A stretch of DNA of 37,126 nt. It comes from Ferruginibacter sp. GTDB lineage: Bacteria > Bacteroidota > Bacteroidia > Chitinophagales > Chitinophagaceae. A program made the position numbers and the translations under genes. The notes below the pieces were generated by a model, which did not search any database, was not told the origin of the DNA, and saw nothing but the letters and a program-made list of their open reading frames with translations. This document shows, in pieces, positions 17,800 through 27,358 of the stretch. The stretch lies in contig JANXXM010000102.1 in assembly GCA_025350645.1 (NCBI GenBank), positions 1 to 37,126 of the forward strand, read 5' to 3'. The number at the start of each line of letters is the position of its first letter. Within the stretch, counting starts at the first letter, position 1.

Positions 17800-20700
17800 A
17801 TGAAAATTAAATTTACCCAAATTCTTAAGATTTGCTTATTGCTTGTCTTTTCGGGGATTTCGGTTGCCAGCCAGGCTCAAACGCAAGTAAGCGGGCGGGT
17901 AACAAATGCTAAAGATGGCTTACCAGCAAAAGCTGTGACTGTTTCTGTAAGAGGTTCCAAAATTGCTACGCAAACAAATGGAGAAGGAACTTTTACAATT
18001 AATGCCCCATCCAATGGCACCCTGGTTTTTTCCTCTGTAAACTACGGAAGCGAAGAAGTAGCTATTGAAGGCAAAACTTCTTTGCTGGTATCCCTTACTC
18101 CTAGTACTACAAGTTTAGATGAAGTGGTGGTGGTTGGTTATGGTACGCAACAAAGGAAATATATGACTGGGTCTGTTTCCAAAATTGACTCCAAAGCGTT
18201 TACCAGTACACCTGCACCAAGTTTTGATGCTGCTTTGCAAGGGAGAGCACCAGGCTTGCAGGTACAACAAGCAAACGGTTCATTAGGCGGTGCGGTAAGG
18301 ATAAGGGTAAGAGGTACAAGCTCTATTTCAAGTAGTGGAGAACCTTTGTATGTAGTAGATGGTATTCCATTTTCTAACGGAGATAATCAAGCAGGCTTTG
18401 GGAGTGGATTGGATGCAACAAAAGCAAATAACACAAATCCTCTTGCAAGTATAAATCAAAATGATATTGAATCTATCGAAGTTTTAAAAGATGCTGCATC
18501 TGCTGCTATATATGGAGCACGTGCTGCCAATGGTGTAATATTAATTACAACTAAAAAAGGCAAATCTGGGAAAACACAAATTACATTAGATGCTATTACC
18601 GGAGGTTCTGAAATTACCAGAAAATTGCCCTTACTAAATGGTGCAGAGTGGTACCAGTTATATAATGAAGCCAGAGTAAATGATGGGCAGCTTCCACTAG
18701 GGCCCAATCAAAACATTCCGGGCTTGCCTTTATCCTATGTCTATAACCCAAATGTTAATACTGACTGGATAGACCAAACTACACAACGAGGTGCATTATA
18801 TGAAGCAAATTTAAGCGCAAGGGGTGGTAACGATAAAACACGTTTCTTTTTAAGTGGTGTATATCGAGATGAAAAAGGCGTGTTACTCGGTAACAAATTT
18901 CAGAGAATTGGGGGTCGTGTGAATATTGATAATAAAGCATCTGACAGATTAGATTTGGGAATTCAAATAGGTATGTATTCTACTAAAAATAACGAAGTTC
19001 CTACTTCTTTTAATGGAGGCATTGGTGCAGCTCAATCTAATGCATTACCAATATTTCCTGTATTAAATGATGATGGAAGTTATTTTGGAACACTAACCAA
19101 ATACAATATTTATATTAATCCGGTAGCAAGACTTCAAAATACTTTTATCAATAGATCTTTAAGAACTTTTGCAAACGTAAATGCAACTTTAAAAATAACA
19201 AAAGAACTTTCTTTTAAAAGTGAAATTGGATTGGATTTACTTAGACAAAGAGAAAATTTTTACGAACAACCTTTTAACAGGTGGTTTCAAAATACGCAAC
19301 TAGCAGCAGGATCTGAAAGGCAAGTTGATATTACAAATATTAATAACAATAATTATTTTACTTATAATAAAAGCATAGGTAGTACAGGGAAACTAGATGC
19401 AACAGCAGGTTTTGCAGTAAATACTATAAAATTTCATGAAGCATCATACAGGCCAACAAGTGATGCTGTTGGATATGTAAATCCGTATTTCAAAGAAGGT
19501 ACAGCAGGCTTAGGTTGGTCTCCACTTGCACTTCCAAATGTTATTAATGGATCACCCGTTACTGCTTATGGCAGTCCTACAAATGAGTCTGGGTTTATAT
19601 CTTATTTTGCAAGAGCTAATTATCGTTTTATGGATAAATACCTTTTAGGTGCTAGTATTCGTGCAGATGGTTCGCCGAGGTTTGGTAAAAATAATCGTTA
19701 TGGTTATTTTCCCGCTGTATCTGCCGGATGGATTGCATCAGAAGAAAAGTTTCTTAAAAATAGCAGGGTGATAAACTATCTTAAAATAAGAACATCTTAC
19801 GGTCTTACAGGAAACGCAGAAATTGGTGATTATCGTTTTCTTGAATTATACAATCCTGCAGGTGGCTATGCAGGTGTAAATGGACTAAGACAAGGATCAT
19901 TGGCAAACCCTGATCTTACCTGGGAAAAAGGGCAGCAGTTTGATCTAGGAATTGATTTCGGGATACTTAAAAATCGTTTAAGCGGAAGTATTAGTTTTTA
20001 TACTAAAAAAAGTAAAGATCTTTTGCTAAACAAGCCGGTACAAAGGTCAACAGGTTTTGATAACCTTGCTGCAAATGTTGATGTACAAATTAGAAACAGA
20101 GGCGTAGAATTGGTATTAAATTCTACTAACGTGGAAACTAAAGCATTTAAATGGACAACTTCATTTAATATATCCCGAAACGAGAACAAAGTATTAACTG
20201 TAGCAGGTTTTGATGATCCGGATTTTCTTGATTTAAGCGAAGGAGATACTCGTGTAATAGCTGGTTATCCGTTAGGGCAAAACTATCTGCCGATATTTGT
20301 AGGGGTAGATCCACAAACTGGTGTTACATTAATAAGAGAAAAAGCTACCGGCAAATCAATTCCGCTAACGGCAGCGTCTCAAAATGCAAACAGGGTACCA
20401 GTGGGTAATCCAATACCAGATTTTTTTGGTGGTATCGAAAACACATTTAACTATAAAGGATTTGATCTTGGATTTTTATTTACTTTTCAATACGGAAATG
20501 AAATATATGATGATGGTGCAAAATTTCAAATAGGTGGTAAGCTAAATGAGTGGAATCAGCGCAGAGAAGTATTAAGCAGGTGGCAAAAACCTGGCGACAT
20601 TACCGATATACCAAAAGTTTCTTTAACCGTAGATGCTAATAATAGTAATTCATCGAGATGGTTATATGATGTTTCTTTCCTTAGGCTTAGAAATATAAAT

Positions 20701-20928
20701 TTCGGTTACACTATTCCTGCAAGTATTGTAAACCGTGCAAAAATTACCAGCGTACGTATTTATGTATCCGCTTCCAATATTCTTACGTTTACGAAGTATG
20801 CAGGTTGGGATCCTGAGGTTGTACGTTACAGGTTTAACAATGGCGCTTCTAATGGTGCATCTAATGCCCCTTATCTGCCAAGCCCGCAGGCTAAAAGTAT
20901 AAATTTAGGTGTAAGTATAATTTTGTAA
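17800..20928 (+). CDS. susC: SusC-like TonB-dependent outer-membrane transporter
   Basis: This is the outer-membrane channel that imports oligosaccharides using TonB energy, working with the SusD lid encoded next to it. The 1042 residues contain a signal peptide (about 1-26), a carboxypeptidase-regulatory-like beta domain (QVSGRVTNAKDGLPAKAVTV), a TonB-box-like segment (SLDEVVVVGYGT, about 107-118), a plug domain with VRIRVRGTSSI and PLYVVDGIPF, and a long beta-barrel ending in GVSIIL. No STN signalling domain is present, so no anti-sigma partner is expected. The SusD gene begins 28 bases later. The substrate is probably starch-derived maltodextrin, judged from the flanking GH13 and GH31 enzymes. 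Confidence 0.96.
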   Translation: MKIKFTQILKICLLLVFSGISVASQAQTQVSGRVTNAKDGLPAKAVTVSVRGSKIATQTNGEGTFTINAPSNGTLVFSSVNYGSEEVAIEGKTSLLVSLTPSTTSLDEVVVVGYGTQQRKYMTGSVSKIDSKAFTSTPAPSFDAALQGRAPGLQVQQANGSLGGAVRIRVRGTSSISSSGEPLYVVDGIPFSNGDNQAGFGSGLDATKANNTNPLASINQNDIESIEVLKDAASAAIYGARAANGVILITTKKGKSGKTQITLDAITGGSEITRKLPLLNGAEWYQLYNEARVNDGQLPLGPNQNIPGLPLSYVYNPNVNTDWIDQTTQRGALYEANLSARGGNDKTRFFLSGVYRDEKGVLLGNKFQRIGGRVNIDNKASDRLDLGIQIGMYSTKNNEVPTSFNGGIGAAQSNALPIFPVLNDDGSYFGTLTKYNIYINPVARLQNTFINRSLRTFANVNATLKITKELSFKSEIGLDLLRQRENFYEQPFNRWFQNTQLAAGSERQVDITNINNNNYFTYNKSIGSTGKLDATAGFAVNTIKFHEASYRPTSDAVGYVNPYFKEGTAGLGWSPLALPNVINGSPVTAYGSPTNESGFISYFARANYRFMDKYLLGASIRADGSPRFGKNNRYGYFPAVSAGWIASEEKFLKNSRVINYLKIRTSYGLTGNAEIGDYRFLELYNPAGGYAGVNGLRQGSLANPDLTWEKGQQFDLGIDFGILKNRLSGSISFYTKKSKDLLLNKPVQRSTGFDNLAANVDVQIRNRGVELVLNSTNVETKAFKWTTSFNISRNENKVLTVAGFDDPDFLDLSEGDTRVIAGYPLGQNYLPIFVGVDPQTGVTLIREKATGKSIPLTAASQNANRVPVGNPIPDFFGGIENTFNYKGFDLGFLFTFQYGNEIYDDGAKFQIGGKLNEWNQRREVLSRWQKPGDITDIPKVSLTVDANNSNSSRWLYDVSFLRLRNINFGYTIPASIVNRAKITSVRIYVSASNILTFTKYAGWDPEVVRYRFNNGASNGASNAPYLPSPQAKSINLGVSIIL

Positions 20929-20956
20929 TCGTATTTAAAATTTTAAAATAAAATTG

Positions 20957-22327
20957 ATGAAAAAATTAATTATATATTCTTTTTTAGCAGCTACAATATT
21001 TTCTGTAAGCTGTAAAAAAATATTAGACCAAATACCCGGAGATGCCCAACCAGGTGATGAAGTTTTAAAATCTAGTGCTAACGTTTATGCAATACTTGCA
21101 GCCTCTTATGAACGTTTTACAAACAATGATTTTTTAGGAGGAAATGTTACTAAAACGGCCGAGCTTTATGGAGATCAAATAAATTTCGTAAATGTAACAG
21201 GTGGGGCAGAAGTGCAGTTTACACAGAGAGGATTTAGTTCATTTAATTCTATAGGAAGAAGCATTTGGTTTACGGGTTACGATGCCATAGCAAGAGCAAA
21301 CGTAGTAGTAAAAGCATTAGCAGAAAATAATTATACTGATATTTCTGACTCTGTAAAAAACACCTGGAAAGGAGAAGCATTATTTATAAGAGGCGTATCT
21401 CATTTCGAACTTACAAGATTGTTTGCAAAACCTTACACCAGCAATCCTACAACAGATTATGGAGTTGTAGTAAGGCAAAAAGCATTAAGTGCTACAGAGG
21501 CACAAATAGCTGTACAGAGAAATACAGTAAAAGAATCTTATGATGCTGCTATAGCAGATTTAAAATTGGCAGAATCATTATTGCCAGCTGTAAACAGTAT
21601 TACAAAAGCTACTAAGTGGTCAGCAAAAGCTTATTTAGCAAGGATTTATTTTAACATGGCAGATTATACAAACGCTTTTGCTTATGCAAATGATGTAATA
21701 AACAATAGTGGATATGTTTTAGGTAATAATGTAAAGACAGTTTTTAGCACAAATGGAAATATAATACTTCCTGTACCGGGTGCTGTAATGATGATACTTG
21801 GAGATGCAGGTACGCAAAGAGGTAGTTTTTGGAACACCGATTTAAATAATACGTATCTTCCTTTGGGAAGCACAATTTTTTCTACCATTACTTCAAAAGG
21901 TGGAACAAGATTTACTGACTTGACTACATCATCTACGAATCCTGTAAGAGGAGTTTCTACAAAATGGAGTCAACTAAACACAAGTGGTGTAAACGTACCT
22001 TTAATCAGACTAGCAGAAATGTATCTTATTCGTGCCGAAGCACGTGTACAAAACGGAGGCTTTTCAGATGCTTTAGTAAGAGCAGATTATAACGCTGTAA
22101 GAGCTGTAGCAGGTGTATCCACAGATTTAACAAGCGTAGGCGCACCATCACTATTAACTGCAATAAGAACAGAAAGAGCTGTTGAATTTTTTACGGAGGG
22201 AGACGGTTATCATGAACTAAGGAGATTAAAACTAAACATAAGAGGGATTGCATACAATGATGCTGCAGGGCTTTTAAAAATACCTGATGGTGAAGTAAGG
22301 GCTAATTTGAATATGGTTCAGAATTAA
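20957..22327 (+). CDS. susD: SusD-like outer-membrane nutrient-binding lipoprotein
   Basis: This surface lipoprotein captures glycans and closes over the SusC channel. The start is the ATG at 20957 (MKKLIIYSFL), which gives a lipoprotein signal ending FSVSC, with Cys as the lipidated residue. SusD/RagB features include the early LDQIPGD segment, the helical region with RGVSHFELTRLFAKPY, and the C-terminal IRLAEMYLIRAEARVQNGG and IRTERAVEFFTEGDGYHELRRL blocks. The 456-residue length is typical. It lies 28 bases after susC and 25 before a small lipoprotein gene, in one operon. Confidence 0.95.
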   Translation: MKKLIIYSFLAATIFSVSCKKILDQIPGDAQPGDEVLKSSANVYAILAASYERFTNNDFLGGNVTKTAELYGDQINFVNVTGGAEVQFTQRGFSSFNSIGRSIWFTGYDAIARANVVVKALAENNYTDISDSVKNTWKGEALFIRGVSHFELTRLFAKPYTSNPTTDYGVVVRQKALSATEAQIAVQRNTVKESYDAAIADLKLAESLLPAVNSITKATKWSAKAYLARIYFNMADYTNAFAYANDVINNSGYVLGNNVKTVFSTNGNIILPVPGAVMMILGDAGTQRGSFWNTDLNNTYLPLGSTIFSTITSKGGTRFTDLTTSSTNPVRGVSTKWSQLNTSGVNVPLIRLAEMYLIRAEARVQNGGFSDALVRADYNAVRAVAGVSTDLTSVGAPSLLTAIRTERAVEFFTEGDGYHELRRLKLNIRGIAYNDAAGLLKIPDGEVRANLNMVQN

Positions 22328-22352
22328 AACAAATTTTTTAAAAGAAAAATAA

Positions 22353-22880
22353 ATGAAAATGAAAATAATAATTAGAGTTTGCTTTGCTGCTTTTATTGTG
22401 CTTTGTCTTTTTACTACATCATGTAAAAAAATAAGCTACAGCGAAATCGGTGAATCTATAAGTGTAGAAAAAAATCTTATTGGAAACTGGAAACTGGATA
22501 GCATTATTCAGTTTGATCAGACTGCTGTGGATAAAGGTTTTCCGGCATTTGTACAGCGTTTAAATATAACCTCGATATACGCCTACAACACCGTATCTGT
22601 AAAATTCACTGATGCAGGAACAGGTATAGCGGGTACTTATGCTTTTGTAAACCCGGGCAATGCTCCATTGTTTGTAGCACCTTCGGGCAATTATTCGTTA
22701 TTTGAAAATGGTGCATCACAACGTTTAAAATTAGCAGGTGCCGCTCAAACAGATAGCATAGACTTTGGAAAAGCTTATAGGGTAAGCGATAACAAACTTG
22801 CCCTGCGATACAACCGTGCTTTTTATACAGGAAGTAAAAAAATATTTGTGTATTATGATTTCAATTTCTCAAGAAATTAA
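22353..22880 (+). CDS. Lipocalin-like lipoprotein in the sus operon (DUF5004-like)
   Basis: A 175-residue lipoprotein: the signal ends in CLFTTSC with KK after the Cys. The mature part begins NLIGNWKLDSIIQFD, a typical start of small lipocalin-like (DUF5004-type) beta-barrel proteins, and ends in a short strand YYDFNFSRN. Its function is unknown. Such proteins often accompany SusCD pairs and may bind or shield the ligand in the outer envelope. The family call is from recalled pattern only. The gene is 25 bases after susD and 34 before the SusE-like gene. Confidence 0.6.
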   Translation: MKMKIIIRVCFAAFIVLCLFTTSCKKISYSEIGESISVEKNLIGNWKLDSIIQFDQTAVDKGFPAFVQRLNITSIYAYNTVSVKFTDAGTGIAGTYAFVNPGNAPLFVAPSGNYSLFENGASQRLKLAGAAQTDSIDFGKAYRVSDNKLALRYNRAFYTGSKKIFVYYDFNFSRN

Positions 22881-22914
22881 TTAACCTGATTACTACAACA
22901 GTAAAAAAAATACA

Positions 22915-23814
22915 ATGAAAAAAATATTATTATTAATAACTATTTTGGTGGCTTCTCTAAATAGTTTTTCCCAGGTTTCTGCATCTGTAAGCCCAAGCAG
23001 TTTTACTGCCGAAGATCAAATTACTATAACATTTGATCTCACAGGGAATAGTTTGGGAAGTAGTAATGAAGATGTTTATATTTGGGGCTTTGTACCCGGT
23101 TGTTGCGGCTCTCCATTAAATGATCAAAATGGTTTTGGGTTTGGAAATTCTAATCCATTGGCAAAATGCACAAGAATTGGAACTACAAATAAATTTACTT
23201 TTACTCTTACCCCTACCATTTATATGAGTAAGACTGCCGCACAAATTGGTGCTCAGTTTGGTTGTCTTGCAAAAAATCAAAATGGTTCTAAGCAAACTTC
23301 GGATCTAATATTTGCAGTAGATCCATTAACTTTTACTCCCTCAGTTTTTCGCCCCTTCCCTTCAAAATTTACACAGGATGATGCTGTAACTTTTTTTATG
23401 GATAAAAATTTATTAAATCCTTCCAAAGTAGCTTTAAATGCGGCTTCCGAAGTGTATGTATTTACTGATATTGATTATATAAAACCCGATGGAACAGGAG
23501 GATATTTTCAAGTATCGCAATACTGTGAGCCATTAAACACAGGTGATGGCAATTATTATCCTGGCCAAACAACCACAGCAGATAATCCTGCTCTTAAAGC
23601 AAAAGATTTTGGAAACGGTTTGTTTGGGTGGACAATTATTCCATCTAAATTTTTTAGAATTGGAGATCAGGGAAGCAACAAATTTCCACCAGCAGGTTCT
23701 AAAATAACAAAAATTAAAGTTCATTTTAGAACAAGACTGAGTCCTTATTGCCCGGGTACAGTAGGCGATTCTGGTTCTTTGGGAGATAATTTTGGTTTTC
23801 CGGTATTACAATAA
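22915..23814 (+). CDS. SusE-like glycan-binding protein, two beta modules
   Basis: A 299-residue exported protein (signal MKKILLLITILVASLNSFSQ; no lipobox Cys). Two related modules are visible. The first is SPSSFTAEDQITITFDLTG to about residue 140, with NPLAKCTRIGTTNKFTFTL. The second begins FRPFPSKFTQDDAVTFFMD. The first module matches the N-terminus of the large GH13 amylase (NPLAKATAIGANKYQYSI), which implies a shared ligand, probably an alpha-glucan. Its position as the last gene of the susCD operon fits a SusE/SusF-type accessory binding role. Without a lipid anchor or T9SS tail, its final location is unclear. I recall a DUF4961-like family here, unverified. Confidence 0.65.
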   Translation: MKKILLLITILVASLNSFSQVSASVSPSSFTAEDQITITFDLTGNSLGSSNEDVYIWGFVPGCCGSPLNDQNGFGFGNSNPLAKCTRIGTTNKFTFTLTPTIYMSKTAAQIGAQFGCLAKNQNGSKQTSDLIFAVDPLTFTPSVFRPFPSKFTQDDAVTFFMDKNLLNPSKVALNAASEVYVFTDIDYIKPDGTGGYFQVSQYCEPLNTGDGNYYPGQTTTADNPALKAKDFGNGLFGWTIIPSKFFRIGDQGSNKFPPAGSKITKIKVHFRTRLSPYCPGTVGDSGSLGDNFGFPVLQ

Positions 23815-23834
23815 ATATCATAGCAAAATGTATT

Positions 23835-23871
23835 AAAAGCCAAGCAAACAAATAACCTGGCTTTTATTATT
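23835..23871 (+). terminator. Terminator-like hairpin after the sus operon
   Basis: An 8-bp stem (23835-23842 with 23858-23865) with a 15-base loop is followed by ATTATTAT. It separates the SusE-like gene from the GH31 gene. The tail is T-rich but not a run, so termination may be partial. Confidence 0.5.
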
Positions 23872-23928
23872 ATAATTAAATGTCTTTGTCGAAATTGTGT
23901 TTACTTATCTCATTTTAAAAATACAGAT

Positions 23929-26394
23929 ATGAATTTACATGTAAAAAAAATACTCAAAATTTTACTTACATTATTATTGTGTTTTCCTTTCAAGAATATT
24001 TTCGCTCAATCTGTAAAAGAGGCAGGTAACATTAAAACAGTAAAAATAAACGCACAGTCTGTAAATATTATCACAGATTATTCTTTTGTAGATGCTATTG
24101 TTTACAGCCCTAACATCATCCGCATAAGAATGGATAAAAAAGCATTTGATAAAGACATGTCTTATGCTGTAATAACAGAACCTCAAAAAGTAAAAACCAT
24201 CATAACGCAAACAGCAGATGAGATTATAATTATTACAGATTCTATAAAAGCAATCATACAAAAAAAACCATACGCCATAGCCTTTTATACTATAGACGGA
24301 ACGCTGATAAATGAAGATGAAAAAGGGCTGACTACCTCGTGGATTGGGGAAGAAGTAACTACTTATAAAAAAATGCAGGAAGGGGAGAGATTTATTGGGC
24401 TCGGAGAAAAAACCGGCGACCTGGACAGGCGTGGAAACGGCTACACCCATTGGAACACCGATGCATACGGCTATAGCGCCGGGCAGGATCCTATCTATTC
24501 TACTATTCCTTTTTATTATGGCATCCATCACAATATTAACTATGGTATTTTTCTGGACAATACCTTTCAATCTGATTTTAATTTTGGTGCCAGCAACAAT
24601 CGTTTTTCTTCCTTTGCAGCAAGAGGCGGCGAAATGAATTATTACTTTATTTACAACAAAAAAATTGCAGACATTATTGGTTCTTATACTTTTCTTACTG
24701 GCCGCATGAAACTGCCACCTATGTGGAGTTTGGGGTATCAGCAAAACAGGTACAGCTATTACCCGGATACAGAAGTACTTCGCATTGCACAAACATTAAG
24801 AGAGAAAAAAATACCCTGCGATGGTATTACGCTGGATATTCATTACATGGATAAATACCAGTTATTTACCTGGAACAAAGATCGTTTTCCTAACCCGCCG
24901 GCGCTTACCGCAAAGCTTAAAGCAATGGGTTTTCATACTACCGTAATTGTGGACCCAGGTATAAAAGTAAACCCCGGCGCACCTGCATTTGACAGAGGTA
25001 TTGCCGCTAACGCTTTTATTAAATACAGTGATGGTAAAAACTATACAGGCCAGGTATGGCCCGGCTGGTGCCACTTTACAGATTACACTGGCGAAACCGG
25101 GCGACAATATTGGAGAAAAGAAATGAAATTTTTTGCGGATAATGGTGTAAGCGGTATATGGAACGACATGAACGAAATAGCAACCTGGGGGCAAAAATTT
25201 CCGAGCAATGTGATCTTTGATTTTGAAGGCAGAAAAGTTACCAACCTACAGGCGCATAATGTATATGGCTCTCTTATGGCTCGCACGAGCTACGAAGGCA
25301 TAAGAGCAATATCTGCCGAGCGGCCTTTTATTCTTACCCGTGCCGGCTATGCAGGATTACAGCGGTTTACTGCAATATGGACGGGCGATAACCGCTCCGA
25401 AGACAGTCACATGATGGCTGGAGTGAGATTGCTCAACAGCCTTGGCCTTAGTGGTGTTCCCTTTAGTGGTATGGATGTGGGCGGTTTTACAGGTGGCGCA
25501 TCTACCGGGTTATTTGCAAGGTGGATGCAGATGGGTGCCTTCATCCCTTATTTTAGAAACCATGTAGGCATTAATTCAAAATCGTCCGAGCCGTGGACGT
25601 ATGGGGAAGAAGTAACAGAAATAGCAAGAAACTATGTGAGCCTCCGTTATAAATTACTGCCTTATATCTATAGCACATTTTATGAAGCTACACAAAATGG
25701 TATGCCCGTGGTGCGCTCGCTGGCAATAGAAAATACGTTTGATCCCAAAGTATATAATGGCGCTTATCAAAATCAATTTTTACAAGGCCAGTCTATTTTG
25801 GTTTGCCCTACAGAAAGCGGAAAGGAATTTGAAAAAATTTACCTCCCAAAAGGTAACTGGTACAATTTATACAATGATGAAAAGAGTGCAGGCAATAAAG
25901 AATTGGTGGTAGAATTATCGCTCTCCAAATTGCCGGTGTATGTAAAAGAAAGCAGTATTATACCTATGCAATCCCTTGTACAAACCACTGCTGATAAACC
26001 TTCGGATACACTGATGCTGCACTTGTACAAGGGTTCAGTACCCAACAGCTTTGTATATTATGAAGATGATGGCAAATCGTTTAATTATGAAACAGGTGCA
26101 TTTTATAAAAGAACAATATATTATGATGCTGCTGCAAATAAACTAATACTGGAGGCTGTTTCAGGTTCAATGCCTTCTACATTCAAAAACATTGCAGTAG
26201 TATTACATGGCTGGGATAATGCAAATAGTTTAACTGCTAATGGTGCCACTATTTCCTTGCAAAAAACCATTACATCTATGCTAAATGCAATCTCAACATT
26301 TGACCCCCAAGGTTCTGATAATGCTACAGAGGGAAGCAACACTTTCACAGCAGTTATAAAAAACAGTTCAGATAAAATAACCATTCAGTTGTAA
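23929..26394 (+). CDS. GH31 alpha-glucosidase
   Basis: This retaining enzyme removes glucose from the non-reducing end of maltodextrins; some GH31 members are alpha-xylosidases. The 821 residues start with a signal peptide (about 1-27), then an N-terminal beta domain, the TIM barrel with GYQQNRYSYYP and CDGITLDIHYMD, nucleophile D413 in GIWNDMNE and acid/base D487 in WTGDNRSED, and C-terminal beta domains with YYEDDGKSFNYETG. The WNDMNE form and the SusCD context favour alpha-glucosidase. It probably acts in the periplasm on imported oligosaccharides. It follows the sus operon by 114 bases with a hairpin between, so it may have its own promoter or be read through. Confidence 0.93.
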   Translation: MNLHVKKILKILLTLLLCFPFKNIFAQSVKEAGNIKTVKINAQSVNIITDYSFVDAIVYSPNIIRIRMDKKAFDKDMSYAVITEPQKVKTIITQTADEIIIITDSIKAIIQKKPYAIAFYTIDGTLINEDEKGLTTSWIGEEVTTYKKMQEGERFIGLGEKTGDLDRRGNGYTHWNTDAYGYSAGQDPIYSTIPFYYGIHHNINYGIFLDNTFQSDFNFGASNNRFSSFAARGGEMNYYFIYNKKIADIIGSYTFLTGRMKLPPMWSLGYQQNRYSYYPDTEVLRIAQTLREKKIPCDGITLDIHYMDKYQLFTWNKDRFPNPPALTAKLKAMGFHTTVIVDPGIKVNPGAPAFDRGIAANAFIKYSDGKNYTGQVWPGWCHFTDYTGETGRQYWRKEMKFFADNGVSGIWNDMNEIATWGQKFPSNVIFDFEGRKVTNLQAHNVYGSLMARTSYEGIRAISAERPFILTRAGYAGLQRFTAIWTGDNRSEDSHMMAGVRLLNSLGLSGVPFSGMDVGGFTGGASTGLFARWMQMGAFIPYFRNHVGINSKSSEPWTYGEEVTEIARNYVSLRYKLLPYIYSTFYEATQNGMPVVRSLAIENTFDPKVYNGAYQNQFLQGQSILVCPTESGKEFEKIYLPKGNWYNLYNDEKSAGNKELVVELSLSKLPVYVKESSIIPMQSLVQTTADKPSDTLMLHLYKGSVPNSFVYYEDDGKSFNYETGAFYKRTIYYDAAANKLILEAVSGSMPSTFKNIAVVLHGWDNANSLTANGATISLQKTITSMLNAISTFDPQGSDNATEGSNTFTAVIKNSSDKITIQL

Positions 26395-26704
26395 GTAAAA
26401 AGAAAAATACTACTTGGTTTATTTTTATGTTCGCATACAAAAAAAATCAAAGATCTGAAGGGTATACATTTCGAATGAAATGTATACCCTTCAAAAAAAC
26501 CAGCTTTCTTATTATTTTAAGTTGTACTGTCTATAGTCCAATTCATTTAAGTTTCGGCTAAATCTTTATCACTAGAGTACATTATCAAACCCTTATTAAA
26601 GACAGGGAAGTTGATAATTTTATTCATCTCATTTCCATCGTACGAAGGTTTCCCCAATCAAATATTTTCCGCTACTTTTACAGCCTTATCAAAAATTAGC
26701 AATA
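26395..26704. other. 310-base spacer between GH31 and efp with one strong hairpin
   Basis: It contains the perfect inverted repeat at 26457-26492 and otherwise AT-rich sequence with no clear gene. TACTTTTA at 26673-26680 is a 7/8 match to the -7 box TAnnTTTG and could serve efp, but it lacks a good upstream TTG. A 26-codon minus-strand frame (26547-26627) reads like protein but has no recognisable family. Confidence 0.5.
26457..26492. repeat. Perfect 15-bp inverted repeat with 6-base loop
   Basis: Arms GAAGGGTATACATTT (26457-26471) and its exact complement (26478-26492) enclose CGAATG. On the + strand it is followed by a run of A, not T. On the minus strand a T-rich run starts some 9 bases later. 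It lies 63 bases after the GH31 stop and could be an RNA 3'-end stabiliser, a terminator without a U tract, or a protein-binding palindrome. Confidence 0.7.
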
Positions 26705-27271
26705 ATGGCAACCACAACAGATATACGATCTGGTCTTATCATCAAAGTAGATGGTAGTTTATATACGGTAATAGATTTCGGGCAAAATAAAACAGCACGT
26801 TCTGCCGCAAAAGTATGGGCAAAATTAAAGGGTGTAGATAACAGCCGCACCATTGAGCAAACATGGAACTCCGGCGAAACAATTTACCCGGTAAGAGTAG
26901 AAAAGAAAACGTACACTTACTTATATAAAGATGATACGGGTTATAGCTTTATGGATGTAGAAACGTTTGAACAAATAACCGTAGCAGAAACTATGATAGA
27001 TGCACCCCGTTTTTTAAAAGACGGGCAGGAAGTATCTGTATCTATTAATGGAGAAACAGACCAGCCAATGTCAGTAGAATTGCCGGATAAAATTGTATTA
27101 TTGGTAACTTATAGCGAGCCTGGTATGAGAGGAGATACCGCTACAAAAACACTTAAACCTGCCACTGTAGAAACCGGTGCAACAGTAAATGTGCCCCTTT
27201 TTGTAAACGAGGGTGAACTTATTAGAGTTCTTGCAAAAACAGGAGAATATGTGGAGCGTGTGAAAGGGTAG
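26705..27271 (+). CDS. efp: Translation elongation factor EF-P with Arg at the loop tip
   Basis: EF-P relieves ribosome stalling at proline runs by placing a modified loop residue near the peptidyl-transferase centre. The 188 residues have the KOW-like N-domain (SGLIIKVDGSLYTVIDF), the OB domain (YSFMDVETFEQITV) and the C-terminal signature (LKPATVETGATVNVPLFVNEGE). Aligned without gaps to E. coli EF-P, the position of modified K34 is R32 here, and the flanking PGKG reads TARS. K29 is the nearest Lys. The gene ends in a strong terminator and is monocistronic. No epmA, epmB or earP gene lies in the window. Confidence 0.95.
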   Translation: MATTTDIRSGLIIKVDGSLYTVIDFGQNKTARSAAKVWAKLKGVDNSRTIEQTWNSGETIYPVRVEKKTYTYLYKDDTGYSFMDVETFEQITVAETMIDAPRFLKDGQEVSVSINGETDQPMSVELPDKIVLLVTYSEPGMRGDTATKTLKPATVETGATVNVPLFVNEGELIRVLAKTGEYVERVKG

Positions 27272-27318
27272 ATTCTATAACAATAAATTATACCCAGCAA
27301 ATAAATTTTACTTTGTAT

Positions 27319-27358
27319 AAAGAAGCAATTGCGTTCGCAATTGCTTCTTTTGTTTTTG
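27319..27358 (+). terminator. Strong rho-independent terminator after efp
   Basis: A stem of up to 14 bp (27319-27332 with 27337-27350) has a GTTC tetraloop and is followed by TGTTTTTGTT. It lies 48 bases after the efp stop. Confidence 0.88.

Noticed and set aside
23974..24792. 272-codon minus-strand open frame opposite GH31
   Set aside because: It lies entirely inside the GH31 gene, has Cys/Phe/Tyr-rich non-protein-like composition and no family resemblance.
26547..26627. Short minus-strand frame of 26 codons reading like natural protein (starts MNKIINFPVFNKGL)
   Set aside because: Too short, no recognisable family, and no clear start signal; it may be a relict, but chance cannot be excluded.
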